From contig NZ_JACOFR010000043.1 in the NCBI RefSeq assembly GCF_019455385.1, positions 1 through 43,207 of the forward strand: DNA of 43,207 bases. The letters are read 5' to 3'. A program made the translations under genes and the position numbers. Of the stretch, positions 7,919-14,167 are shown one piece after another; position 1 is the stretch's first letter; every line of letters starts with the position of its first letter. Origin of the DNA: Bradyrhizobium sp. BR 10289. GTDB taxonomy: Bacteria > Pseudomonadota > Alphaproteobacteria > Rhizobiales > Xanthobacteraceae. A model generated the notes under the pieces. It did no database searches. It was given only the letters and a program-made list of their open reading frames with translations, and was not told the origin of the DNA.

Positions 7919-8131
7919 ATGAGCGAGTTTGAAGGTCGGCTCCTAACCGTGCTGGACACTGCGCTGGAAGCTGCATTCAGTCACGTCAGGCATGGCGGCG
8001 ATCACGAGACGCGCAAGCTCATCGCGGCACGTCTCGCAGACGCGGCTCGCTCCGGCATCACGGCGCTGGACGAATTGACATCCCTCGGACGTCGCGCGCT
8101 CGTTGATCTCCAGAACCGATCGTCGGCTTAG
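7919..8131 (+). CDS. Small conserved-looking protein of unknown function (70 aa)
   Basis: The frame opens at the ATG at 7919 after AGAGGGCGAG, a fair ribosome site, and encodes 70 residues. The sequence is mostly helical and mildly acidic (MSEFEGRLLTVLDTALEAAF at the start, then a GGDHETRKLIAARLADAARS stretch). It has no signal peptide or membrane segment. I do not recognise the family. It stands alone between the divergent kaiC gene and a convergent small gene. Composition and third-position GC look coding. Confidence 0.6.
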   Translation: MSEFEGRLLTVLDTALEAAFSHVRHGGDHETRKLIAARLADAARSGITALDELTSLGRRALVDLQNRSSA

Positions 8132-8191
8132 GTCACACGGTTTGCTGCCGGTGGAGAGGACCATCGGTGCGGCGTTTGCTGCGACAGCGTT

Positions 8192-8368
8192 CTAGCTGGC
8201 CGGGCCCTCGGGCGATGCGGCGTCCGCGAGCGCGCTGCGTTCGCTTCGCAGCACCTCGCGCGCATACTCGATGATCTTCTGCTTGTTTGCCGTTTCGTGG
8301 ACGGCGAAAAACACGCGGTTCAATTCCAGGCCGAGCACGCTGTTGAGCGCGATGTCCTCGTCTTCCAT
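8192..8368 (-). CDS. Small acidic protein of unknown function (58 aa), divergent from bjaR
   Basis: I place the start at the ATG at 8366-8368, preceded by GCGGGAAAA. The longer upstream reading is rich in Trp, Cys and Arg and overlaps the bjaR promoter, so I reject it. The 58-residue product begins MEDEDIALNSVLGLELNRVF and looks like two amphipathic helices with an Ala/Ser/Pro tail. No family is recognised. It is transcribed away from bjaR, so the 167-bp gap probably holds two promoters, and the small protein could be controlled together with quorum sensing (inference). Confidence 0.5.
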   Translation of the reverse strand: MEDEDIALNSVLGLELNRVFFAVHETANKQKIIEYAREVLRSERSALADAASPEGPAS

Positions 8369-8404
8369 CGTGGTTTTCCCGCTATAGACGCCTTTAGGTG
8401 TATC

Positions 8405-8432
8405 TTGACGGCACTTCTTCCACAAGTAGATT
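8405..8432 (+). promoter_or_regulatory. Possible sigma-70 promoter for bjaR
   Basis: TTGACG (8405-8410) and TAGATT (8427-8432) are 16 bp apart and point toward bjaR, about 100 bp upstream of its start. The hexamers are reasonable matches, and the spacing is a little short. No lux-type palindrome is visible in this gap, so bjaR may not be under its own direct control. Confidence 0.4.
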
Positions 8433-8535
8433 AAGGCTTCGGAGCAGGCGGGCACCGCAATACTACGGGAGCAGCGAATTGAGGCAGCCCCCCAATACGT
8501 GCTATACCGAACGGCGAAGGGCAGGAAACGCACCG

Positions 8536-9264
8536 ATGTCCGCCGTCGATTATGGCCGGGAAGCGCTCGACTTCATCGAAAGCCTGGATACCTATCGTAA
8601 GGTTCCAGACGCCATGCAGGCGCTTGAAACGGCCTTCGGCCGCTTCGGCTTCGAGACCATTATCGTGACGGGCTTGCCGAATCCCGAGCAGCGCTTTGCG
8701 CAGATGGTGCTCGCCAAGCGCTGGCCGGCGGGATGGTTCAGCCTCTACACCCAGAACAATTACGATCGCTTCGATCCCGTGGTGCGGCTGTGCCGGCAAT
8801 CGGTCAATCCGTTCGAATGGTCGGAAGCACCCTACAATGCCGAGCTCGAGCCGAACGCGGCCGAGGTGATGAACCGCGCCACCGATTTCCGCATGTCGCG
8901 CGGCTTCATCGTGCCGATCCACGGGCTCACCGGCTACGAGGCCGCAGTGTCGCTCGGCGGCGTTCATCTGGACCTCAACGCCCGCAGCAAGCCGGCATTG
9001 CACCTGATGGCGATGTACGGCTTCGACCATATTCGGCGCCTGCTCGAGCCGACGCAGCATCCGTCGACACGTCTCACACCGCGCGAGCGCGAGGTGATCT
9101 CGTGGGCCTCGCAGGGCAAGTCGGCCTGGGAGATCGGCGAGATCCTGCACATCACGCAGCGCACCGCCGAAGAGCATCTTGCAACCGCCGCGCGCAAGCT
9201 CGGTGCCGTCAACCGTACGCATGCGGTTGCACTGGCGATTCGGAACAAGATCATCAATCCTTAA
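8536..9264 (+). CDS. bjaR: LuxR-family quorum-sensing regulator, BjaR-like
   Basis: This 242-residue receptor has an N-terminal autoinducer-binding domain (about 15-165) with the typical WPAGWFSLYTQNNYDRFDP stretch, which supplies the ligand-pocket Trp, Tyr and Asp. The C-terminal GerE-type helix-turn-helix starts at LTPREREVISWASQGKSAWE and continues through ITQRTAEEHLATAARKLG. The ATG at 8536 is chosen because AGGAAA precedes it and the length matches LuxR proteins. The gene is followed after 83 bp by an acyl-homoserine-lactone synthase gene, the gene order of bjaR-bjaI in Bradyrhizobium. The protein should bind the lactone made by that synthase and act on the palindrome between them. Confidence 0.93.
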   Translation: MSAVDYGREALDFIESLDTYRKVPDAMQALETAFGRFGFETIIVTGLPNPEQRFAQMVLAKRWPAGWFSLYTQNNYDRFDPVVRLCRQSVNPFEWSEAPYNAELEPNAAEVMNRATDFRMSRGFIVPIHGLTGYEAAVSLGGVHLDLNARSKPALHLMAMYGFDHIRRLLEPTQHPSTRLTPREREVISWASQGKSAWEIGEILHITQRTAEEHLATAARKLGAVNRTHAVALAIRNKIINP

Positions 9265-9270
9265 GCGCCG

Positions 9271-9290
9271 TACTGGGAAATTTCCCAATA
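9271..9290 (+). promoter_or_regulatory. lux-box-like palindrome upstream of bjaI
   Basis: The core TGGGAAATTTCCCA (9274-9287) is a perfect 14-bp palindrome. Extended to 20 bp it has only one mismatched pair, and 20 bp is the usual lux-box length. It begins 6 bp after the bjaR stop and is centred about 67 bp before the bjaI start, a suitable place for a LuxR-type activator. A second short palindrome, ATTGAGGCTCAAT, lies at 9325-9337 next to the bjaI ribosome site. Confidence 0.75.
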
Positions 9291-9347
9291 CCGACGCCCG
9301 CTCTTTTCGAAGATTCTTCTCCCCATTGAGGCTCAATGGGGGTTTTC

Positions 9348-10004
9348 ATGATTCACGCAATTTCCTCGGTCAATCGCCACCTTTACGAAGACGTACTCGA
9401 GCAGCACTTCCGCATACGCCACGATATCTTCGTCGAGGAGCGGCGCTGGGAGACGCTCCGCCGGCCCGATGGTCGTGAGATCGATTCCTACGACAATGAG
9501 GATACCGTCTATCTGCTCGCGCTGGAGGGGCGGCGCGTCGTCGGCGGTCACCGGCTCTATCCGACCACCAAGCCCTCGATGATGAGCGAGGTGTTCCCGC
9601 ATCTGGCCTCGGTTCGCGGCTGCCCCGCCGATCCGCTGGTCTGGGAATGGTCACGCTACTTCGTTGTGCGCGATCGCCGCGATGGCACCCTCAACCTGCA
9701 ACTGATGGCGGCGGTGCAGGAGTTCTGCCTCGGCCAAGGTATCGCGCAGGTCAGCGCGATCATGGAAACCTGGTGGCTGCCGCGCTTCCATGAAGCCGGC
9801 TTCGTCGTCACCCCGCTCGGCCTGCCGGCCCTGGTGGAGAATGCCTGGACCATGGCGGCGACGATCGACATTCGCCGGCAGACGCTCGACGCGCTGCATG
9901 ATCGCATCGGCACCGCTTCGATCGTGCAACAGGACGGCCCGCGTCTGGACGCCGTCGCCCGTGCCAACCTCTGCGGCCTTGCCGCGCAACGAAAGAGCGC
10001 CTGA
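9348..10004 (+). CDS. bjaI: Acyl-homoserine-lactone synthase, BjaI-like
   Basis: This LuxI-family enzyme forms a homoserine-lactone signal from S-adenosylmethionine and an acyl donor. All the usual invariant residues are present: Arg in HFRIRHD, Phe in IFVEERRW, Trp in RRW, the two Asp of EIDSYDN, Arg in GGHRLYP, and Glu and Arg in VWEWSRYF. It is 218 residues from the ATG at 9348, which sits 6 bases after GGGGG; an in-frame ATG at 9336 is the alternative. The B. japonicum enzyme of this type makes isovaleryl-homoserine lactone from isovaleryl-CoA, while relatives use cinnamoyl- or coumaroyl-CoA. Sequence alone does not settle which acyl group is used here. It follows bjaR and is followed after one base by a small ORF. 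Confidence 0.93.
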   Translation: MIHAISSVNRHLYEDVLEQHFRIRHDIFVEERRWETLRRPDGREIDSYDNEDTVYLLALEGRRVVGGHRLYPTTKPSMMSEVFPHLASVRGCPADPLVWEWSRYFVVRDRRDGTLNLQLMAAVQEFCLGQGIAQVSAIMETWWLPRFHEAGFVVTPLGLPALVENAWTMAATIDIRRQTLDALHDRIGTASIVQQDGPRLDAVARANLCGLAAQRKSA

Positions 10005-10005
10005 G

Positions 10006-10224
10006 ATGTCGAACATGATGCGGGACAGCCAGATCATGGCGCAAACCAAGGACGAGAATCTCGGCTACATGTCCGACATGGCCCTCGAACTCGCTCAGAT
10101 GGCGGAGGACTCCGGCCTGACCACGCTCGCTTACCTCTTCCGGATGGCGGCACTGGAGGCCTCGACGGCCAACAGCATGCTCGCCGAGCCGGACGAGATT
10201 CCCCAGCAGATGACGTCGCACTAG
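10006..10224 (+). CDS. Small protein of unknown function, coupled to bjaI (72 aa)
   Basis: The ATG at 10006 lies one base after the bjaI stop, with a purine-rich GAAAGAG about 10 bases upstream, so it is probably in the same transcript. The 72-residue product starts MSNMMRDSQIMAQTKDENLG, is rich in Met, Glu and Ala, and looks like a pair of helices (YMSDMALELAQMAEDSGLTT, then a YLFRMAALEAST stretch). It has no signal peptide. I do not recognise the family. By position it may be made only at quorum; whether it modifies the signal or the regulator is unknown. Confidence 0.65.
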   Translation: MSNMMRDSQIMAQTKDENLGYMSDMALELAQMAEDSGLTTLAYLFRMAALEASTANSMLAEPDEIPQQMTSH

Positions 10225-10257
10225 ACGTAGCCTGCTTTCATTCCTGACCACCTTCAA

Positions 10258-10287
10258 ACCCTCCCCCGGCTCGCCGCGGGGAGGGTG
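10258..10287 (+). terminator. GC-rich hairpin after the bja genes
   Basis: ACCCTCCCC (10258-10266) pairs perfectly with GGGGAGGGT (10278-10286) around a short loop. It lies 34 bp after the last bja-linked ORF. It could stop transcription, but only a weak T-run follows. Its sequence resembles half of the palindromic repeat at 835-959. Confidence 0.45.
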
Positions 10288-10380
10288 ATCGTTTGGGTGC
10301 GGCAGGTCGCCTCATGCCGCGCCGCAGCCTTTTTGCATCGCGAGGCGCATATCGGCGCCCCCTTGCTGCAGGAAGAAGCG

Positions 10381-10429
10381 CGGGATGCCTAAAATCCCGT
10401 ATTGCCCCGAATTGTTTTAAGCCTAAAAT
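10381..10429 (+). promoter_or_regulatory. livH: Candidate promoter of livHMGF with upstream inverted repeat
   Basis: TTGCCC (10402-10407) and TAAAAT (10424-10429) are 16 bp apart and point toward livH. Just upstream is the inverted repeat CGGGAT-N7-ATCCCG (10381-10399). The nonamer GCCTAAAAT occurs twice, at 10387-10395 and 10421-10429. If this promoter is real, the BoxR-type operator at 10453-10476 lies just downstream of the start of transcription, where a bound repressor would block elongation. Confidence 0.45.
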
Positions 10430-10452
10430 GTTTTCTCGATCGTGCTGCCGCA

Positions 10453-10476
10453 TGCACCCGCATGCAACAAAGTGCA
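10453..10476 (+). promoter_or_regulatory. BoxR-type operator, three phased TGCA half-sites
   Basis: TGCA occurs at 10453, 10463 and 10473, so TGCA-N6-TGCA is present twice with a shared central half-site. This is the form described for the BoxR operator of Azoarcus. The right-hand unit, ATGCAACAAAGTGCAT (10462-10477), is identical in all 16 bases to the operator ahead of boxC at 22481-22496. It lies 144 bp upstream of livH. Confidence 0.75.
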
Positions 10477-10619
10477 TTTCTGGTGTCAAATCGCTCTTGC
10501 CTCGGAACGATACTGCCATTACCCATTTTTCGGCCTTGATGAGGCAGGGGGAGCTCTTTCACTGATGGCGAACGTGTTCGAACATCGGCGCGATTCCGCG
10601 TGCGCCTGAAAGAGTTCTG

Positions 10620-11537
10620 ATGCTGCTCGTCGTCGAACAGTTCTTGAACGGATTGCAGTTCGGCCTGCTGCTGTTCTTGCTCGCCGCCGGCCTGACGCTG
10701 GTGTTCGGGATCATGGATCTCGTCAACCTCGCGCACGGCTCGCTCTACATGATGGGCGCCTATTTCGCCGCGACCTTTGCCGCCTGGACCGGCAGCTTCT
10801 TAGCTGGTGCGCTGATGGCGCTGGGCGCGACGCTGGTGCTCGGCATCGTGCTCGAAATGTCGGCGCTGCGGCATCTCTATGGGCGCGACCATCTCGACCA
10901 CGTGCTCGCGACCTTCGGCCTGATCCTGTTCTTCAATGAAGCCGTGCGGCTGATCTGGGGCCCCGCGGGCCTCGCACTGCCGCTGCCGGCATGGCTCACG
11001 GTGCCGGTGCCGATCCTGCCCGGCATTCATTATCCTGCCTATCGCCTCGCCATCATCATCGTCGCGCTGCTGGTGGCGCTATTGCTCTATCTCGGCGTGA
11101 TGCGCACCCGCATCGGCATGCTGATCCGGGCCGGTGCCTCCAACCGCGAGATGATCGGTGCGCTCGGCATCAACATCAAGCTGCTCTACACGCTGGTGTT
11201 CGGCCTTGGCGCCGCGCTTGCCGGTCTCGCCGGCCTGATGCAGGCGCCGATCCTCACCGTGCAGATCGGCATGGGCGAGAACATCCTCATTCTCGCCTTC
11301 GTCATCATCGTGATCGGTGGCATCGGCTCGATCCGCGGCGCATTCCTGGCTGCGATCTTCGTCGGCATGATCGACACGCTCGGCCGCGCCTTCCTGCCCA
11401 ATCTTCTGCGGCAGGTGCTGAGTGGCGCCGCCGCCTCCACCGCCGCGCCCGCGCTGTCCTCCATGCTGATCTACCTCTTGATGGCGATCGTGCTGGTGGT
11501 GCGGCCGGAGGGGCTGTTTCCGGCCAATCGCCGATGA
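10620..11537 (+). CDS. livH: Branched-chain-type ABC transporter permease LivH
   Basis: This 305-residue inner-membrane permease opens a four-gene importer operon. The N-terminus (VEQFLNGLQFGLLLFLLAAG) is the first membrane helix, followed by the LivH hallmark FGIMDLVNLAHGSLYMMGAY. Further hydrophobic segments alternate with a cytoplasmic loop containing LIRAGASNREMIGALGIN, the ATPase contact region. The start at 10620 has GAAAGAG upstream. The gap before it holds a promoter-like pair and a BoxR-type operator, so expression is probably induced by benzoyl-CoA. No binding-protein gene accompanies the operon. The cargo is probably benzoate or a related aromatic acid (inference from operator and neighbours). 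Confidence 0.93.
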   Translation: MLLVVEQFLNGLQFGLLLFLLAAGLTLVFGIMDLVNLAHGSLYMMGAYFAATFAAWTGSFLAGALMALGATLVLGIVLEMSALRHLYGRDHLDHVLATFGLILFFNEAVRLIWGPAGLALPLPAWLTVPVPILPGIHYPAYRLAIIIVALLVALLLYLGVMRTRIGMLIRAGASNREMIGALGINIKLLYTLVFGLGAALAGLAGLMQAPILTVQIGMGENILILAFVIIVIGGIGSIRGAFLAAIFVGMIDTLGRAFLPNLLRQVLSGAAASTAAPALSSMLIYLLMAIVLVVRPEGLFPANRR

Positions 11538-11550
11538 AGAGCTTGCGTCG

Positions 11551-12495
11551 ATGAAGGCTTCCACGTTGAGCAAGGCCGTCACGGCCGTGATGCTGGTCGG
11601 CCTCGTGCTGCTGCCGCTGTATTCGTCTCTCGCCGGCAACGTCTTCATCCTGACGCTGTTCACCCGCATCGTCATCCTCGCCCTGGCGGCGGCGAGCCTC
11701 AATCTCATCATGGGCTTTGGCGGCATGATGAGCTTCGGCCACGCCGCCTATCTCGGCATCGGCGGCTATGCCGTCGGCATGCTCGCGCAGGAGGGCATAG
11801 GCTCCGGCTGGATCCAGTTCCCGGTCGCGCTCGCGGCCTCCGCGATCTACGCGCTCGTGATCGGCTCGCTGTCGCTTCGTACGCGCGGCGTCTATTTCAT
11901 CATGATCACGCTGGCCTTTGCGCAGATGGCCTATTACGTCGCCTCGGGGCTGGCCCGCTACGGCGGCGATGACGGCCTCACCGTCTATAAGCGCAGCGAT
12001 TTCTCCGGGCTGATCAACCTTGGTAACCGCACGCAGTTCTATTATCTCTGCCTCGCCTGCCTTTTCGGCGTCATGCTGCTGATCTGGCGCATCGTCAATT
12101 CGCGTTTCGGCCTCGTCGTCCAGGGCCTGCGCTCCAACGAGCAGCGCATGCAGGCGATCGGCTTTCCGGCGAAACGCTACCAGCTGGTCTGCTTCGTCAT
12201 CTCGGGCATGATGTGCGGCCTTGCCGGCGCGCTGCTCGCCAACAACACCGATTTCATCAGCCCGGCCGTGATGTACTGGACCCGCTCCGGCGATCTCATG
12301 GTGATGGTGATCCTGGGCGGCATGGGCACGCTGTTCGGCCCGGTCATGGGCGCGGTGGTGTTCCTGCTGCTGGAAGAATTCCTGTCGCAGATCACCGAAT
12401 ATTGGGCGCTGATCATGGGCCCGCTGCTGCTGCTGATCGTGCTGTTCGGCCGCGGCGGCATCATGGGCATGCTGGGGAGGGCCAGCCGTGGCTGA
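11551..12495 (+). CDS. livM: Branched-chain-type ABC transporter permease LivM
   Basis: This is the second membrane subunit (314 residues), starting 13 bp after livH. It shows the LivM signature SLNLIMGFGGMMSFGHAAYL near residues 50-70. The coupling loop is VVQGLRSNEQRMQAIGF near residue 190, and the final third has the GGMGTLFGPVMGA segment. Charges and hydrophobic stretches fit a multi-spanning inner-membrane protein. Its stop overlaps the livG start by 8 bp. It pairs with LivH to form the translocation path. Confidence 0.93.
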   Translation: MKASTLSKAVTAVMLVGLVLLPLYSSLAGNVFILTLFTRIVILALAAASLNLIMGFGGMMSFGHAAYLGIGGYAVGMLAQEGIGSGWIQFPVALAASAIYALVIGSLSLRTRGVYFIMITLAFAQMAYYVASGLARYGGDDGLTVYKRSDFSGLINLGNRTQFYYLCLACLFGVMLLIWRIVNSRFGLVVQGLRSNEQRMQAIGFPAKRYQLVCFVISGMMCGLAGALLANNTDFISPAVMYWTRSGDLMVMVILGGMGTLFGPVMGAVVFLLLEEFLSQITEYWALIMGPLLLLIVLFGRGGIMGMLGRASRG

Positions 12496-13255
12496 ACCGC
12501 TGCTCCGCGTCGAAAAGCTGGTACGCCGCTTCGGCGGCATTGTCGCGACGGACAACGTCTCGCTCGACGTTGCCAGCGGCGAGCTGCACGCCATCATCGG
12601 CCCGAACGGCGCCGGCAAGACCACGCTGATCAGCCAGCTCACCGGCCATCTCGAACCGCATTCCGGCAGCGTCTCGCTGGCCGGGCGCGACATCACCTAT
12701 CTGCCCGCCTATCGCCGCTGCGCGCTGGGCCTCGCCCGCTCGTTCCAGATCACCTCGCTGCTGCTGGATTTCACCGCCGCCGACAACGTCGCGCTGGCCG
12801 CGCAGGCGCATGCCGGCACCTCGTTCCGCTTCTTCGCCAATGCGCGCAAGGAGCGATCCTTGCGCGATGCCGCGCACGCCGCGCTCGACCGCGTCGGGCT
12901 GTTGCACCGTGCCGACGTCCTGGTGTCCAGGCTCAGCCATGGCGAACGGCGCCAGATCGAGCTTGCTGTCGCACTCGCCAGCAAGCCGAAACTGCTGCTG
13001 CTCGACGAACCGATGGCCGGTCTCGGCGTCACCGAGTCCCAGGGCATGGTGAAGCTGCTCCAGGAGCTGCGCAAGGAAGTTTCGATTGTGCTGGTCGAGC
13101 ACGACATGCCCGCGGTGTTCGCGCTCGCCGACCGCATCTCGGTGCTGGTCTATGGCCGCGTCATCGCCTCCGGCGATCCCGACGCGATCCGCGCCAATGA
13201 GGATGTCAAGCGCGCCTATCTCGGCGATCAGCATGTGGTGACGCACCATGGCTGA
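12488..13255 (+). CDS. livG: ABC transporter ATP-binding protein LivG
   Basis: This 255-residue cytoplasmic ATPase has Walker A GPNGAGKT (about 38-45), signature LSHGERRQIEL and Walker B LLLLDEPMAGL, followed by the switch histidine in VEHDM. The N-terminal MAEPLLRVEKLVRRFGGIVA is typical of LivG. It overlaps livM by 8 bp and livF by 8 bp, so the four genes are tightly coupled. It energises import together with LivF. Confidence 0.94.
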   Translation: MAEPLLRVEKLVRRFGGIVATDNVSLDVASGELHAIIGPNGAGKTTLISQLTGHLEPHSGSVSLAGRDITYLPAYRRCALGLARSFQITSLLLDFTAADNVALAAQAHAGTSFRFFANARKERSLRDAAHAALDRVGLLHRADVLVSRLSHGERRQIELAVALASKPKLLLLDEPMAGLGVTESQGMVKLLQELRKEVSIVLVEHDMPAVFALADRISVLVYGRVIASGDPDAIRANEDVKRAYLGDQHVVTHHG

Positions 13256-13976
13256 AAAGATGATGGCTGACACCCTGCTCGACGTCGACGGCATCGAGAC
13301 CTGCTACGGCCTCTCTCAGGTTTTGTTCGGCTTGTCGCTGTCGATCAAGCCGGGCGAGATGGTCTCGCTGATGGGCCGCAACGGCATGGGCAAGACCACG
13401 ACGATCCGCTCCATCATGGGCCTGACGCCGGCGCGCGCCGGCACGATCCGCTTTGCAGGCACTGACGTGCGCCAGCTTCCGCCGTACCGGATCGCAAAAC
13501 TCGGAATCGGCCTGGTCCCCGAGGGCCGCCAGATTTTTCCGAACCTCACCGTGCGCGAAAACCTCGTCGCCGCCGCCGCCGATCGCTTCAATAGCCCTAA
13601 TCCCTGGACCCTCGCCGCGATCTACTCGCTGTTTCCGCGGCTCGCCGAGCGCGCCGTCAACATGGGCAACCAGCTCTCCGGCGGTGAGCAGCAGATGCTC
13701 GCGATCGGCCGCGCGCTGATGACCAATCCGAAGCTTCTCATTTTGGATGAAGCCACCGAAGGCCTCGCGCCGCTGATCCGCGACGAGATCTGGAATTGCC
13801 TGTCGCTGCTCAAGAGCCGCGGGCAGTCGATCCTGGTCGTCGACAAGAACGTCGACCACCTCGCCCGCATCTGCGACCGCCACACCATCATCGAGCGCGG
13901 CAAAACGGTGTGGAGCGGCACGTCCGACCAGCTGATGGCCGAGCCGGATCTGCAGCATAAGTATTTGGGGATTTGA
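13248..13976 (+). CDS. livF: ABC transporter ATP-binding protein LivF
   Basis: This 242-residue ATPase has Walker A GRNGMGKT, signature LSGGEQQMLAIGRAL and Walker B LLILDEATEGLAP. In the H-loop position VVDKNVDHL carries Lys-Asn where many ABC ATPases have a histidine, as is frequent in LivF proteins (VEQN type). The start at 13248 overlaps livG; an in-frame ATG at 13263 is possible. It is the last gene of the operon and is followed by a palindromic repeat that separates it from the convergent ligase gene. Confidence 0.93.
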   Translation: MAEKMMADTLLDVDGIETCYGLSQVLFGLSLSIKPGEMVSLMGRNGMGKTTTIRSIMGLTPARAGTIRFAGTDVRQLPPYRIAKLGIGLVPEGRQIFPNLTVRENLVAAAADRFNSPNPWTLAAIYSLFPRLAERAVNMGNQLSGGEQQMLAIGRALMTNPKLLILDEATEGLAPLIRDEIWNCLSLLKSRGQSILVVDKNVDHLARICDRHTIIERGKTVWSGTSDQLMAEPDLQHKYLGI

Positions 13977-14017
13977 GGAGCGGTCAGAGGCAGGGCCGCG
14001 CGGGCCTCATGCGGCCT

Positions 14018-14145
14018 GTCGTCCCTGCGAACGCAGGGACCCATACCGCGGAATCCATCGAGAGCGGATATTCGAAGTCCCGAATGACCAGTCTTCGCCA
14101 AACTACTCCCTGAGGTTATGGGTCCCCGCGTTCGCGGGGACGACA
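14018..14145. repeat. Palindromic repeat with inverted 29-bp ends
   Basis: The ends, beginning TGTCGTCCC (14018-14046) and closing GGGGACGACA (14117-14145), are inverted copies differing at two positions. The two changes are compensatory inside each hairpin (CCCTGC with GCAGGG; CCCCGC with GCGGGG), so the stem is conserved rather than the letters. It lies between convergent genes, where it may serve as terminator for both. The rest of the 191-bp gap shows nothing else. Confidence 0.75.
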
Positions 14146-14167
14146 GCGGAGAGAGACGTCGCCTTAC

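Noticed and set aside
9348..10004. Assigning a definite acyl group (isovaleryl) to the BjaI product
   Set aside because: Close relatives use isovaleryl-, cinnamoyl- or coumaroyl-CoA, and I cannot separate them by reading the sequence.
11305..12696. Minus-strand open frame of 463 codons across livH, livM and livG
   Set aside because: It crosses three coupled transporter genes and has no domain.
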